Positions 10,089 through 18,353 of a stretch of DNA of 48,719 bases are shown here, one piece after another. The stretch is from Thermosynechococcaceae cyanobacterium YX3bin19. GTDB lineage: Bacteria > Cyanobacteriota > Cyanobacteriia > Thermosynechococcales > Thermosynechococcaceae. Numbering within the stretch: position 1 is the first letter of the stretch; the number at the start of each line of letters is the position of its first letter. Location: assembly GCA_030447595.1 (NCBI GenBank), contig JAUJON010000011.1, positions 1 through 48,719 on the forward strand, read 5' to 3'. A program made the position numbers and the translations under genes. The notes beneath the pieces were generated by a model. It did no database searches. It had not been told where the DNA came from and saw only the letters and a list, made by a program, of their open reading frames with translations.

Positions 10089-10140
10089 GGTAGCAATAAC
10101 ATCAGAACTCATTCAACATCACCGTTCTGATTTTGCTACC
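10089..10140. other. Two-part hairpin just inside the IS701-like right end
   Basis: GGTAGCAA (10089-10096) pairs with TTGCTACC (10133-10140), and inside it ATCAGAAC (10101-10108) pairs with GTTCTGAT (10124-10131). That is 16 base pairs in two perfect blocks separated by a small internal loop. It lies 14 bp inside the terminal repeat and upstream of the transposase, where a hairpin could block read-through translation from outside promoters, as is known for IS10 and IS50. The same design recurs at 48478-48529. Confidence 0.8.
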
Positions 10141-10203
10141 TTTTCTACTCACCAAATGGATAAAGTCGAGCTAAGAAAGCGTTTGAAAAGGCGTGCAGGC
10201 AAA

Positions 10204-10234
10204 GTTGGGAGGCTAAATTACTTAGCCTCCCAAC
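10204..10234. other. Perfect 13-bp hairpin inside the 3' end of the IS4 transposase gene
   Basis: GTTGGGAGGCTAA (10204-10216) and TTAGCCTCCCAAC (10222-10234) form a perfect 13-bp stem with a 5-nt loop. In the IS4 reading direction it lies within the last codons, encoding the KWVGRLSNLAS segment. There is no T-tract. It may be a structured end of the element or chance within coding sequence. Confidence 0.7.
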
Positions 10235-10681
10235 CCATTTGTAACAACTTAGAGCCACGGGACAAAAGTCAAGTAGGATGAGGAGATAAATTAACCCTTG
10301 TTTCCGTTTTGCTTTTGGTAAAGCTTTGACAATTGCTAGGTCTTTATTTTCTGGTGCAGCAAAGTAGCGGACGGGGTGAGTGGCTTTACCCTGGTTAGCA
10401 GCATGGTTGAAGTGGTAAAGCCCAGGGAAGAGCATCTCTACAGAAATACGTTCAGTCGGCAGTAACAACTCAACGGCAACCGCATCTGCCAGGTCAAGCA
10501 ACACAGCATAGCAGAGCCAAGTGGCCCAGATTTGCAGCTGGATGCCATTGAAAGAACCCGTCCACAAATAGGACAACCCTAGCAGCCGCTTGACTAGACA
10601 AAAAGCAGTCTCAATGTGCCAGCGGCGAGTGTAGAGGTCGGCAATGACGTAGGGAGGCAGCACTTGTGGCGAGAGGACTGA

Positions 10682-11745
10682 TACCAATCTGCGAACCGAG
10701 ACGTAAGGTTGATATTGTGTTGGATGACGCAGTTAGAGCATCTATATGGCCAGAGTCACTCGAGTAGCCGCACATCTATCTGAAGCCCAAGTCAAAGGCA
10801 AGCTCAAAAGTGCCGCCAACTTCCGGCAACAGCAAAAGTGGTTGGTTGTCTATAACGCTTTAGTAGACCCAAGGCCTGCCGAGGTAATCGCTAAGCATAC
10901 AGGCACCTCGCTTCGCACTGTGCATCAGGTAGTGTCGGATTACAATCGCTTTGGCTCAGCCGCAATCGAGACCCCAGGCAAGGGAGGACGACGCAGAAGC
11001 TACCTCAGTTGGGAAGCCGAAATTGCCTTTCTCGCCCCTTTATTGAACAAGCAGTAGCCGGGCATATCAGTACAGTCTGATTCAACAGGCGTTTGAGCAA
11101 CAAGTCGGCCAAGCAACTCATCGGGGCTGGAGAGCTGGCCCAGTGGCGTAAACTCGTGCCACGTCCTGCTCATCCTCAAGCAGCAACGGTACAGCAAGCT
11201 GCCTTTAAGCAAACTTCCCACAGCAAGTCGAACAGCTTTTAGCGCGACCAGAAGCGTCCATGACCATAGAGCTGTGCTGCTACTGGCTGCTGATGAAGCA
11301 AGGACGCATCGGGCAAGTGATGAAATTCTGCCCCCCTGGAGCCAGAGTGGTTGCTAAACAGCTGGTCAGAGAGTATTATGCCCTATGCTGCGTCGCACCT
11401 GAACTTGGGCAGATGACGACCTTGGTGCTGCCCGATGCCAACCAAATGATGAATCTGTTTCTCGGAGCAAGTCTCAGTGGAGTTTGCTAACTATCATCGT
11501 GATGCAAGGATGGGGCGGCTTGGCATCGCTCACGCAGTTGGTTATTCCTGAGAACATTCGTCTGCTTTTTCAACCGGCTCACTCTCCTGAACTTAATCCC
11601 GTTGAGCACGTGGGAGGAGATCCGAGAAAAGCATTTCTACAACCGACATTTAACTTACGGTAATGACCGTTGAAGCAACTCATCGACATGCCAGAGCGTT
11701 TAAGCTCCATGACCTACTTCCCCCATCTGAAGGTTCTGATTGGCA
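10682..11745. mobile_element. IS630/Tc1-mariner-type insertion sequence nested in the IS4 element
   Basis: The left end TACCAATCTGCGAACC and the right end, read in reverse as TGCCAATCAGAACC, are imperfect inverted repeats. The flanking IS4 sequence is interrupted exactly here. TGA occurs on both sides (10679-10681 and 11746-11748) and once in the reconstructed target, so a 3-bp duplication is the simplest reading, although IS630 elements usually duplicate TA. The ends may shift by a few bases. Confidence 0.72.
10746..11663 (+). pseudogene. IS630-family transposase, frameshifted
   Basis: The first 103 residues are intact and form the helix-turn-helix region (ALVDPRPAEVIAKHTGTSLRTVHQVVSDYNRFG, read in two halves). 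Downstream, three frames spell an IS630 DDE domain: ADEAR with the first catalytic Asp near 11275, VREYYALCCVAPELG, TTLVLPDANQMMN, then ENIRLLFQPAHSPELNPVEH and the terminal WEEIREK. The second Asp (usually DGAGWH) is not recognisable around 11490-11520. Several indels break the frame, so no complete protein is made as written. Confidence 0.78.
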
Positions 11746-12445
11746 TGAGGTGATGTAGCGGTACCAGGTTTGGCCATGGCGCACCTCCACCAAACGCACA
11801 GTATAGGTCGGCGTTTTCCGTCTACCGTGACCCAGGCAGATGGAGTCTTTGAGGCTGTGGCTGCTAGTGAGTGTTTCGCTGAGGCGATAGCTAGCATTGT
11901 GCTTCAAGCGGGTCAATCAGGCTGCCTCTTGCTCGACTAGTGCGGCGAATTGCCCAAAGTCATAGAAGCCGCGCTCAAAGATGAGTAGCGTCCTCGCAGG
12001 CGTCATCTGCAATAGCTGAGTCCAGACAACTGTATCGTTGAGATAGGGATTCTTCTCCAGCCGTCACTGGCAGATGCGTTATCAGGTCTACCAGCATGAG
12101 CTTGCCTGCTAGCTGGGCAGGCTGATGCTGCAAACTTTCCAGCTTACGAAACAGCGTCTCTAGAGTTGAGCCGTCTACCACCCAAAGCTGCTGAAAGTGT
12201 CGTTGTGCCCAGGCAACGCTAGTGGGTAAGGCTGGTGTCGGCTGTGCCACCGTTGCTGGAGCAGGGGGATAACTCCTCTCACCTCAGCCGGAGCTGATAC
12301 ACCAGGGGACTCAACAGCTCGTTAAGATGAGCTGTAATCGCTGCACTATCAGGAGCTGGCCTATGACGCTGACGGATAGGGTGGGTTTCTGTAGTGATGT
12401 TTTGCCATTGCGTCAACTTATCATTGACTTAGGCCTTGACAACTC

Positions 12446-13286
12446 GTCAATTTCCTTAAGTTGTTAGGAATGCTCCCAACCTCAAAATGTCACGACAATC
12501 CTACGACACAGACCCAACCCTCCGCCAGTGGCAATTACTCCGCCCGATGCTGCCTGCAGCTAAACCCGGCGGACGCCCTCGAACAACCAACCTCCTGGAA
12601 GTGGTCAACGCGCGCTACCTGCTGCGCACAGGCTGCGCTTGGCGACTGTTGCCCCACGACTTCCCCTCGGTGGCAAACCGTCTACACTTACTTCCGCCGC
12701 TGGGAAGCCGATGGCACCTGGGAAACCCTCAATCGTAGCCTCCGGAACTGCGACGACAAACGGGCCGCAACCGGCTCCCCAGTGCCGCTTGTGTCGATTC
12801 TCAGTCGGTCAAAACCGCTGGAGCTGCTCACGAAAGGGGATGGGATGGGGGCAAGCCGAAAGGCCGTAAACGCACGGTTCTCGTTAATCCAATGGGGCTG
12901 TTGCTGGGCGCCACTGTCCACAGCGCCAGACGCTCTGACCATCAGGGGGATGATGCTATTGGAGTCTGGTTCGCTGCATTCTGGCAGAGTTTGCAGCCCA
13001 TTTGGACCGATAGAACCTTTGGAGGTAGGGCGTTTACGGCTTGGGGTTTTGACTGGACACTGGAGGTGGTTAAACGACCGGAGGATCAGATTGATTTCAG
13101 GTTCTTCCTCAGCGCTGGGTGGTGGAGCGGACTTTTGCTTGGTTTGACGCTACCGTCGTTTGAGCAAAGATTACGAATATTTGCCCACGACCAGTGAGAT
13201 GATGCTGTATGTGGCAATGGTCAATCTCATGCTCAGAAGACTAGCCTAAATCTTCCCAAACACGTTCTAAGTGTTACGTAATTGAC
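12446..13286. mobile_element. IS5-type insertion sequence relic (ends tentative)
   Basis: The element holds a broken IS5-like transposase. A short inverted match, GTCAATT at 12446-12452 and AATTGAC at 13280-13286, may mark its outer limits, but seven bases is weak. The right-hand sequence read in reverse contains GTGTTTGGGAAGATTTAG, a typical cyanobacterial IS5-group end. No clear target duplication was found. Confidence 0.5.
12487..13249 (+). pseudogene. IS5-family transposase, frameshifted
   Basis: The ATG at 12487 starts [20 protein letters not shown] and [20 protein letters not shown], the usual IS5 N-terminal block. Later frames give VDSQSVKTAE (first catalytic Asp), ERGWDGGKPKGRKRTVLV, LLLGATVHSARRSDHQG, then LRIFAHD/EYLPTTSEMMLYVAMVNLMLRRLA before a TAA at 13247-13249. 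At least five frame changes occur in 760 bp. The gene is about the usual length, so the breaks are small indels and not large deletions. Confidence 0.8.
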
Positions 13287-13603
13287 ATTTCACAACTCAC
13301 AATTTCCTCATATTATTTTCTTAGTGTCAAAGTATAGGCGTTGCGACAAACTTTAGAGCTAGGGCCTGCCTAGAAGTGAAATCTTGAAGGATAACGTGCA
13401 AGAGGAAGGCGAGTAGCTTCTTGTTTTATTCCTGCCAAGTTCAGTGGATTCCACAAACGCAGAATGTGGAGGCTATTGGGCAAGACATACCATCAATAAG
13501 CAATTGTAGATGCGGACTTGGGAGAAGTTATCCATCCCATTAGAAGTTTGTTTGCAAAAACTAGACTCAACTTTGACTCTCGCTTCCTAGATTGGAGAGG
13601 AAA
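13287..13603. other. Intergenic region between the IS5 relic and the PhyH gene
   Basis: No gene was recognised. The sequence is A/T-rich near 13300-13340 and presumably holds the promoter of the dioxygenase gene. A good ribosome binding site (GGAGAGG at 13594-13600) precedes the ATG at 13604. Confidence 0.5.
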
Positions 13604-14410
13604 ATGATTCAATGTATAAGTAAAGCTAACTTTACAGCTACTGACCTAGATCGATTTGCCCAAGAATTGAACCGAGATGGAATTTGTGTAATTCGTGGGC
13701 TCTTCGGAAGAGGGCTGATTGAAGAGTGGGCCAAAGCTTTCGATTTGCTGTTCCAAGAGCGCCAGAATCGAGCTGGGGCGTTAGCCCCCCGCGAACAAGC
13801 CCGCTTCTATCTCACATTGCCCTGGGTGCCCCCGTTCGCTGATGCAGATGTCTTTGCCAATCCCGTAATCTTGGGCGTTCTCGATCGCGTGTTTGCTCAG
13901 GAGTATGTGATGGTGCAGTTGGGGGCGGACGTTCCGGTACAGGGCTCAGATTATCAGGCAATCCACCGGGACATTCGCCCGCTTTTTACAGACCGAGTGG
14001 TAACACCCTTGTATGCTCTGTCGGTCAATTTTCCGCTTGTCGAAGTAACAGCAGAGAACGGTCCATTGCAGATGGCTCGGGGCACGCATCTCTGGCCGCG
14101 TGACGAGGGTCTGGCAAAGATTGCCAGTGGCGAAATTCCCATGGAGTCTTTTGAGATGATGCCGGGTGACGTATCCATCCGAACTCCCTTTGCACTGCAT
14201 CGCGGTTCACCAAACCGGACAACCAGGCCAAGGCCAATGATTGTCATGGGCTACGTGATGCATTGGCTGCATACCCCGGAAGTGGACTTAACTCTGCCGC
14301 GGCACTACTATGAGAGCTTACCCGAACGGGTGCGGCAGTTGTTGCGGTGCCAGGTGGTGGATCAGTTGTCGCCAGAAAAGGTTGAAACTTACCTAACCTT
14401 CAAGTACTAG
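13604..14410 (+). CDS. Phytanoyl-CoA dioxygenase (PhyH) family Fe(II)/2-oxoglutarate oxygenase
   Basis: This 268-residue cytosolic enzyme has the double-stranded beta-helix iron site: His121-Arg-Asp123 (HxD) in AIHRDIRPLF and the distal His199 in FALHRGSPNRTTRPR, whose arginines would bind 2-oxoglutarate. The substrate cannot be told, because PhyH proteins hydroxylate many small molecules. I chose the ATG at 13604 over an upstream TTG at 13592 because GGAGAGG is well placed. It is followed after 166 bp by a GH43 gene on the same strand. The frame is intact, unlike nearly everything else in the island, and no HIP1 site occurs in it. Confidence 0.88.
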   Translation: MIQCISKANFTATDLDRFAQELNRDGICVIRGLFGRGLIEEWAKAFDLLFQERQNRAGALAPREQARFYLTLPWVPPFADADVFANPVILGVLDRVFAQEYVMVQLGADVPVQGSDYQAIHRDIRPLFTDRVVTPLYALSVNFPLVEVTAENGPLQMARGTHLWPRDEGLAKIASGEIPMESFEMMPGDVSIRTPFALHRGSPNRTTRPRPMIVMGYVMHWLHTPEVDLTLPRHYYESLPERVRQLLRCQVVDQLSPEKVETYLTFKY

Positions 14411-14576
14411 AATTTATTGCGCCTTCATTACAAAGATCTCAAGAATACAGAGCCGTAGCAGAGTAGAGGAGGGAGTTGAGACGATCAAAGAAGATTTGTG
14501 AGATCCATCTTCTAGACAGGCGGGCGCATGCTAGCTTGGCGCTTTTTGAGAAGGGCTGTACGCCTAAGGAGTCTTG

Positions 14577-15644
14577 ATGTCTCATCCCGAACCAACGCCC
14601 AGAGCTGCTACTCAAAGGCGAACCTATACCAACCCGGTCTACACAGGCTATTTCGCAGACCCCTTTGTCTGGGAGTACCAAGGCCGATACTATGCGGTCG
14701 GTACCGGCGCGGCGGAGGCAGAAGGACAAGTGGATAAGAGTGGGGATGTCTCTGGCGTCAACCCCAGTAGCAAACTGTGCGTCTTTCCCCTCCTGTGCTC
14801 TGAAGACTTGCTGCAATGGCATTTTGTCGGAAACGCGCTGCTGCGACCAGACCCCCCCTTAGGTGATAACTTTTGGGCACCCGAAGTCGCCTACTGCGAC
14901 GGCACGTTCTACCTCTACTACTCGGTGGGGCATGAGGATAAGGATCATCAGTTGCGCGTTGCTACTAGCAATAAACCAGTGGGGCCATATCGAGACGTTG
15001 GAGAGCCACTCATCGATCTGAAGTCCTGCCCTTTCGCCATCGATCCGCATCCGTTTTGTGATGATGACGGGCAGTGGTATCTGTTCTACGCCCGTGATTT
15101 TCTAGATGCGGAGGAGGGTATACGCCCAGGCACGGCGCTGATGGTAGACCGGCTGGAAAGCATGACGAAGCTGGCGGGACAAGGGAATCCCATTTTGCGC
15201 GCCCGCTCTGATTGGCAGCGGTTTCAAGCGAAACGCTCAATGTACGGTGGAATTTTTGATTGGCACACGTTGGAAGGACCCTGCGTTCGCAAACACGCAG
15301 GCCGCTATTACTGCTTTTACAGTGGTGGACGCTGGGAAACCGAGAGCTACGGCGTAGACTATGGAGTGGCGGATAGCGTAATCGGTCCCTATTCCGATGC
15401 AGGTAACGAGGCAGGGCCGCGCGTGCTGAGATCTGTTCCCAGTCATGTTCTAGGACCCGGGCACAATTCAGTCATCGTCAGCCAAGATGATCAGACAGAG
15501 TACATCATCTACCATGCCTGGGACCCGGACAGATCAAAGCGGCAGATGTACTTGGACAAGCTCGTCTGGACACTAGATGGTCCTCGCTGCGACGGCCCCA
15601 CTTGGACGAAAAATCTCACGGCTTTTGAGAGTCTAGAGCGATAG
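14577..15644 (+). CDS. Glycoside hydrolase family 43-type protein
   Basis: The 355-residue protein has the five-bladed beta-propeller pattern of GH43. It shows Asp28 in FADPFVWE as the likely base, NFWAPEVAYCDGTFYLYYS for blade two, FAIDPHPF with the pKa-tuning Asp, HTLEGPCVRK with the likely acid Glu, and GPGHNSVI near the end. GH43 enzymes cleave arabinose- or xylose-type linkages; the exact substrate is unknown. No signal peptide is seen, so it would act in the cytoplasm on imported oligosaccharides. The ATG at 14577 has AAGGAG five bases before it. With the adjacent PhyH oxygenase and MFS transporter it looks like part of a small sugar-use cassette. Confidence 0.87.
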   Translation: MSHPEPTPRAATQRRTYTNPVYTGYFADPFVWEYQGRYYAVGTGAAEAEGQVDKSGDVSGVNPSSKLCVFPLLCSEDLLQWHFVGNALLRPDPPLGDNFWAPEVAYCDGTFYLYYSVGHEDKDHQLRVATSNKPVGPYRDVGEPLIDLKSCPFAIDPHPFCDDDGQWYLFYARDFLDAEEGIRPGTALMVDRLESMTKLAGQGNPILRARSDWQRFQAKRSMYGGIFDWHTLEGPCVRKHAGRYYCFYSGGRWETESYGVDYGVADSVIGPYSDAGNEAGPRVLRSVPSHVLGPGHNSVIVSQDDQTEYIIYHAWDPDRSKRQMYLDKLVWTLDGPRCDGPTWTKNLTAFESLER

Positions 15645-15886
15645 CCGTTTAGAAGGCTTGGATTTCCTCTTGATAAAACCTTCCCCCTTCAAGGTTCTTC
15701 AAGCCGAGTTGAAGGACTTGAACCCCAGCCCTAGTTTAATCAGCCGCACAGCAAGGCGATCGCTAAAGGGATACGAAATCTTTCGCACCTCAGGTGCAAC
15801 ATGAATGGAGGAGCCACTGCCCAAAGCAACAAAGAGATTTTGTGTCTCGTCCGATTTTTGCAACAAAACCCTGTAGAGAGCTTTTG
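15645..15886. other. Intergenic region between GH43 and the MFS gene
   Basis: No gene is supported. An inverted repeat-like pair CTTCAAG/TTGAAG occurs around 15687-15719, which could be a weak terminator. A 64-codon minus-strand reading frame covers 15699-15893 but shows no family signature. One HIP1 site is present near 15759. Confidence 0.4.
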
Positions 15887-16485
15887 ATGTCAACCCCTAC
15901 AATCCCCAACAGCAAACTCAATGGCGCATTCCTGCTGTACTCGCCGTAACTGTCTTTATTAATTATTTGGACCGGAATAACCTATCCCTAGCGATACCTC
16001 GCCTTGCCCAAGATTTTAGCTGGGCGATCGCGAAGTGGGTGCAAAGGGTGAATTGTTGTTAGCCGCCTTCTTTTTATCGTATGCGTTGTCTAACATGATG
16101 CTGAGTTCTTTTGCTGAGCGGTTTGGTCCTAAACGTAGTGTGATGTTGGCAATCGGAGCCTTCTCATCGTTACGATTTTGAGTGCGCCATTGGGATATTC
16201 TTTTACGGCTTTGATTGTCTTACGTCTGCTCTTGGGGCTGGGGGAAGGAACCCATATTCTGATGTTGAGTGCCATTACCAGCCGCTGGTTTTCGCCCGGT
16301 GAACGTCGCGTGCCAATGCAATTTGGGGAAGCGGCATTTTACTGTCCACAGCAATCGCACCGCTGATTGTTGTTCCATTGATCCAGTTTTGGGGCTGGCG
16401 TCCGACCTTCGCCGTTTTGGGCGTTGGTGGCATGCTGCTCTCAATACCATTGGTTTACTGTCCCAAACACGCTAGTGCAAAGCTA

Positions 16486-16500
16486 CGCACTTTCAGTGCG
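16486..16500. repeat. Left-end hairpin of the IS200/IS605 element
   Basis: CGCACT (16486-16491), loop TTC, AGTGCG (16495-16500). Such subterminal imperfect palindromes are bound as single-strand hairpins by TnpA in this family. It shares the core ACTTTCAGT with the right-end hairpin. Confidence 0.75.
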
Positions 16501-16554
16501 AGACTTTAGTTGCTACTCAACTCTACTCCAGCCTAGGCTGAACTCAAAAAGTCT

Positions 16555-16983
16555 ATGGCTGAGAATCGACGGGAATCACACGCTCACTCGCTTGACAGTA
16601 CATATTGTCTGGGTGACAAAATATCGCTATCACGTCCTCAAGGGTGAGATTCAAAAGCGATGTCGAGAACTGCTGATCAAATCTGTGATGCTGAGGATAT
16701 GCGCATTCTCAAAGGTTCTGTCAGCAAGATCCCGTTCATATGCTCATTGAGTATCCTCCGTCCCAATCTATTAGTGAGATTGTTCAACGGCTCAAAGGCC
16801 GCACTTGGAGGCGGCTGCAACAGGAATATCCAGGCTTCAGAAACGATACTGGGGCAAGCATTTCTGGGCGATTGGCTATGGGCATGGAGTACTGGAAGCA
16901 TAAGTGAGCAAATGGTGCAGGAATATCTGGAGCATCATCGCCATCCGTCCAATGCAGACAACGACAACTTTCTGCTGGAGTAA
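16555..16983 (+). pseudogene. tnpA: IS200/IS605 TnpA (Y1 HUH transposase), frameshifted
   Basis: From the ATG at 16555, three frames spell HTLTRLTVHIVWVTKYRYHVL, ILKGSVSK, PVHMLIEYPPSQSISEIVQ, LKGRT, WAIGYG and VQEYLEHHRHP, in that order, for about 142 residues. The last carries the likely nucleophilic tyrosine. The metal-binding motif normally reads HVHM (His-hydrophobic-His), but as written it is PVHM, so the first His is missing. At least three frame changes are also present. Both the indels and the lost His suggest an inactive element, unless they are sequence errors. Confidence 0.78.
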
Positions 16984-17008
16984 AAAGGACTTTCAGTCTC
17001 GCTCAAAC

Positions 17009-17029
17009 CTCTGCACTTTCAGTGCAGAG
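17009..17029. repeat. Right-end hairpin of the IS200/IS605 element
   Basis: CTCTGCACT (17009-17017), loop TTC, AGTGCAGAG (17021-17029) form a perfect 9-bp stem. A third, smaller copy of the same design, GACT-TTC-AGTC, sits at 16988-16998 directly after the tnpA stop. Confidence 0.8.
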
Positions 17030-17657
17030 TGGTTTAGTTTCTGATACCAGATGAGCTACCTGACGAAGGGCGGCAAGCTGCTGTTGTCATAGCGGCTGAC
17101 GATAAAAGTGAGAGAAAGCCTTTAGTCGGCTATCGTCGAGATTATTGGTTCTGGCTTGCTGTAGTAGGAGGTAGCCTCAATGCCTTTTGTGCATTTGGTT
17201 TACTGAACTGGTTGCCAACCACTTTAATCGGGCAAAGGGAATCGATTTTGAGCAATTAGGATGGCCCCTGGCGCTGATTTTTGCAGCAGGGATCGTTGGC
17301 CTGGCCCTGATGGCTTATTTAGGGGACAAGTTGCAACAGAGAACGCAACTCGCAGGGGTTGGTTTTCTGATAGCAGGTGGGATGGCCTATATTGCCTCCA
17401 CCACAAACAAGTTGGAACTTCTGGTGCTATTTTTTGCGATCGCGGTTTTCTGCCAGAGTGCCTATGGCGCACAGGAATATGCCATTATTCAACGCATCTT
17501 ACCTGGCGATCGGGTCGGTGCGGGGACGGGATTTTATAACGGGTTATCAGTCTTATTGGGAGGGGTTGGTGGCTCTCTGATTCCAGGGTCAATTGTGGCA
17601 GTTACCGGCAGTTTTAATACTGGCATCCTCAGCATTGTCGTAGGTGCATGGCTGGCA

Positions 17658-18353
17658 TCAGTTGTGATGTTTTTGCTGGCGCGGCTGATCAGGTATTGAC
17701 AGAGACAAGATGCGTGAACCCATTGTGGCACCAAAAAAATACATCGTCTTCGTTGCCACGACTTGAAAGCCTAATAATTCATACAGCTTCTGCGCTCTCA
17801 AATTGCCAACATCAACACTGATAAAAATAGTGCTTGATGTTGCTGCTACGGCAATACACTGAGAAAGCAACTGGCGGCCAATACCCTGATTTCGATACTC
17901 AGCAGCCACTGCAAGATTGCCAATATAAAAGGTTCCCGCAGGGTAGTCGTGTTGCAAAACATGCCGGAGAATTAGACGTTGCACCAGTTTTAACCAGAGC
18001 TGTTGGCTAAACTTGAAGACCTGATAGTCAGCAGCATCCTTAAGGTAGGCAGCAGGAACAAGAATGACAATTCCCACAATCTGATGATCTATTTCTGCAA
18101 TGCGAATGTATTGATGGCTAAAACGATTGTGCGATCGCTGGACTAAATCTGTAAGGCAGGCAATAGCGTGTGCACCAAACATGAGGGCAAACATTTCTGG
18201 TGCTGACTCATAAATCAAGCCCGCTACATCCCTTAAATTGTGACGAGCTAAGGACATAGGTCCATAACAGATGTTCTCGCTTTTATGAGCCATTGCCGAA
18301 TTAGGTTCTGTCACAAAGACTGGGTGAGAAACAAGCTCTTGGAGCAACTGCAA
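17658..18353 (-). CDS. GNAT-family N-acetyltransferase
   Basis: The 231-residue protein contains a GNAT fold. The acetyl-CoA-binding motif A is NLAVAAEYRNQGIGRQLL (RNQGIG pyrophosphate loop), and motif B is VGNLRAQKLYELLGFQVV. The N-terminal half has an extended helical region (about 45-130), as in cyanobacterial acetyltransferases of unassigned substrate. The first ATG at 18353 may be too early; an internal ATG at 18293 (MAHKSENICYG) is an alternative. The C-terminal tail is poorly conserved and its coding end overlaps the MFS pseudogene end by 42 bp. The frame is intact. Confidence 0.85.
   Translation of the reverse strand: MQLLQELVSHPVFVTEPNSAMAHKSENICYGPMSLARHNLRDVAGLIYESAPEMFALMFGAHAIACLTDLVQRSHNRFSHQYIRIAEIDHQIVGIVILVPAAYLKDAADYQVFKFSQQLWLKLVQRLILRHVLQHDYPAGTFYIGNLAVAAEYRNQGIGRQLLSQCIAVAATSSTIFISVDVGNLRAQKLYELLGFQVVATKTMYFFGATMGSRILSLSIPDQPRQQKHHN

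Larger units (their letters stand above)
8775..10175. mobile_element. IS701-like insertion sequence, 1391 bp, with 5-bp target duplication CTAAG
   Basis: The element body is 8780-10170. Its ends are inverted repeats: CTCGACTTTATCCATT at 8780-8795 matches the reverse complement of AATGGATAAAGTCGAG at 10155-10170. Directly outside are matching 5-bp copies of CTAAG (8775-8779 and 10171-10175), the expected target duplication. It lies 23 bp past the pheT stop. Its right flank runs straight into the last codons of an IS4 transposase, so it landed in or beside an older element. The transposase is on the minus strand. Confidence 0.85.
10171..12432 (-). pseudogene. IS4-family transposase split by an IS630 insertion
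   Basis: The C-terminal part (10171-10680) contains YTRRWHIETAFCLVK, the exact Y-x2-R-x3-E-x6-K signature of IS4 transposases. The N-terminal part (11746-12432) starts near MISLTQWQNITTE and contains QLWVVDGSTLETLFRK with the first catalytic Asp, then LLIFERGFYDF, LTRLKHNASY and VRLVEVRHGQTWYRYITS. Removing the IS630 element joins TACATCACCTCA to GTCCTCTCGCCA in frame as YITSVLSPQV. The second catalytic Asp (normally DRGF) reads as Glu here. Other frameshifts are present. A 13-bp-stem hairpin lies near the 3' end. Confidence 0.82.
16459..17037. mobile_element. Small IS200/IS605-type element inserted in the MFS gene
   Basis: The element is about 580 bp, has no inverted terminal repeats and no target duplication, and carries one Y1 transposase gene, all typical of the IS200/IS605 group. 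Subterminal palindromes lie near both ends (16486-16500 and 17009-17029). The limits are set by where MFS coding sequence stops (TTGGTTTAC, ending 16458) and resumes (TTTCTGATACCA). The exact ends could move by a few bases. Confidence 0.75.
15887..17699 (+). pseudogene. MFS transporter (anion:cation symporter type), disrupted by an IS200/IS605 element
   Basis: Pieces in three frames give an MFS permease: VFINYLDRNNLSLAIPRLAQDFSW, AAFFLSYALSNMM, AERFGPKRS, LLGLGEGTHILMLSAITSRWF, then after the insertion LIPDELPDEG, YWFWLAVVGGSLNAFCAFGL, and an intact 170-codon stretch with six C-terminal helices. The YLDRNN motif in the first helix is typical of the sugar-acid/anion symporter group. IS200-type DNA (about 16459-17037) separates LLSIPLVY from LIPDELPDE. 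Even without the insertion there are frameshifts near 15900, 16030, 16165, 16310 and 17210. The stop overlaps the end of the convergent GNAT gene by 42 bp. Confidence 0.82.

Noticed and set aside
14439-14822. 127-codon minus-strand frame across the GH43 start
   Set aside because: It is antisense to the clear GH43 coding sequence and has no recognisable content.
15699-15893. 64-codon minus-strand frame before the MFS gene
   Set aside because: Protein-like in places but no recognisable domain, and it overlaps the MFS start region. Kept only as a remark.
16486-17029. Repeated ACTTTCAGT cores considered as a CRISPR-like array
   Set aside because: Only three copies with irregular spacing, each a hairpin at or near the ends of an IS200/IS605 element.
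16459-17037. Possible omega RNA or TnpB guide system next to the IS200-type element
   Set aside because: No tnpB or RuvC-like frame is present. The element carries only tnpA and is too short.
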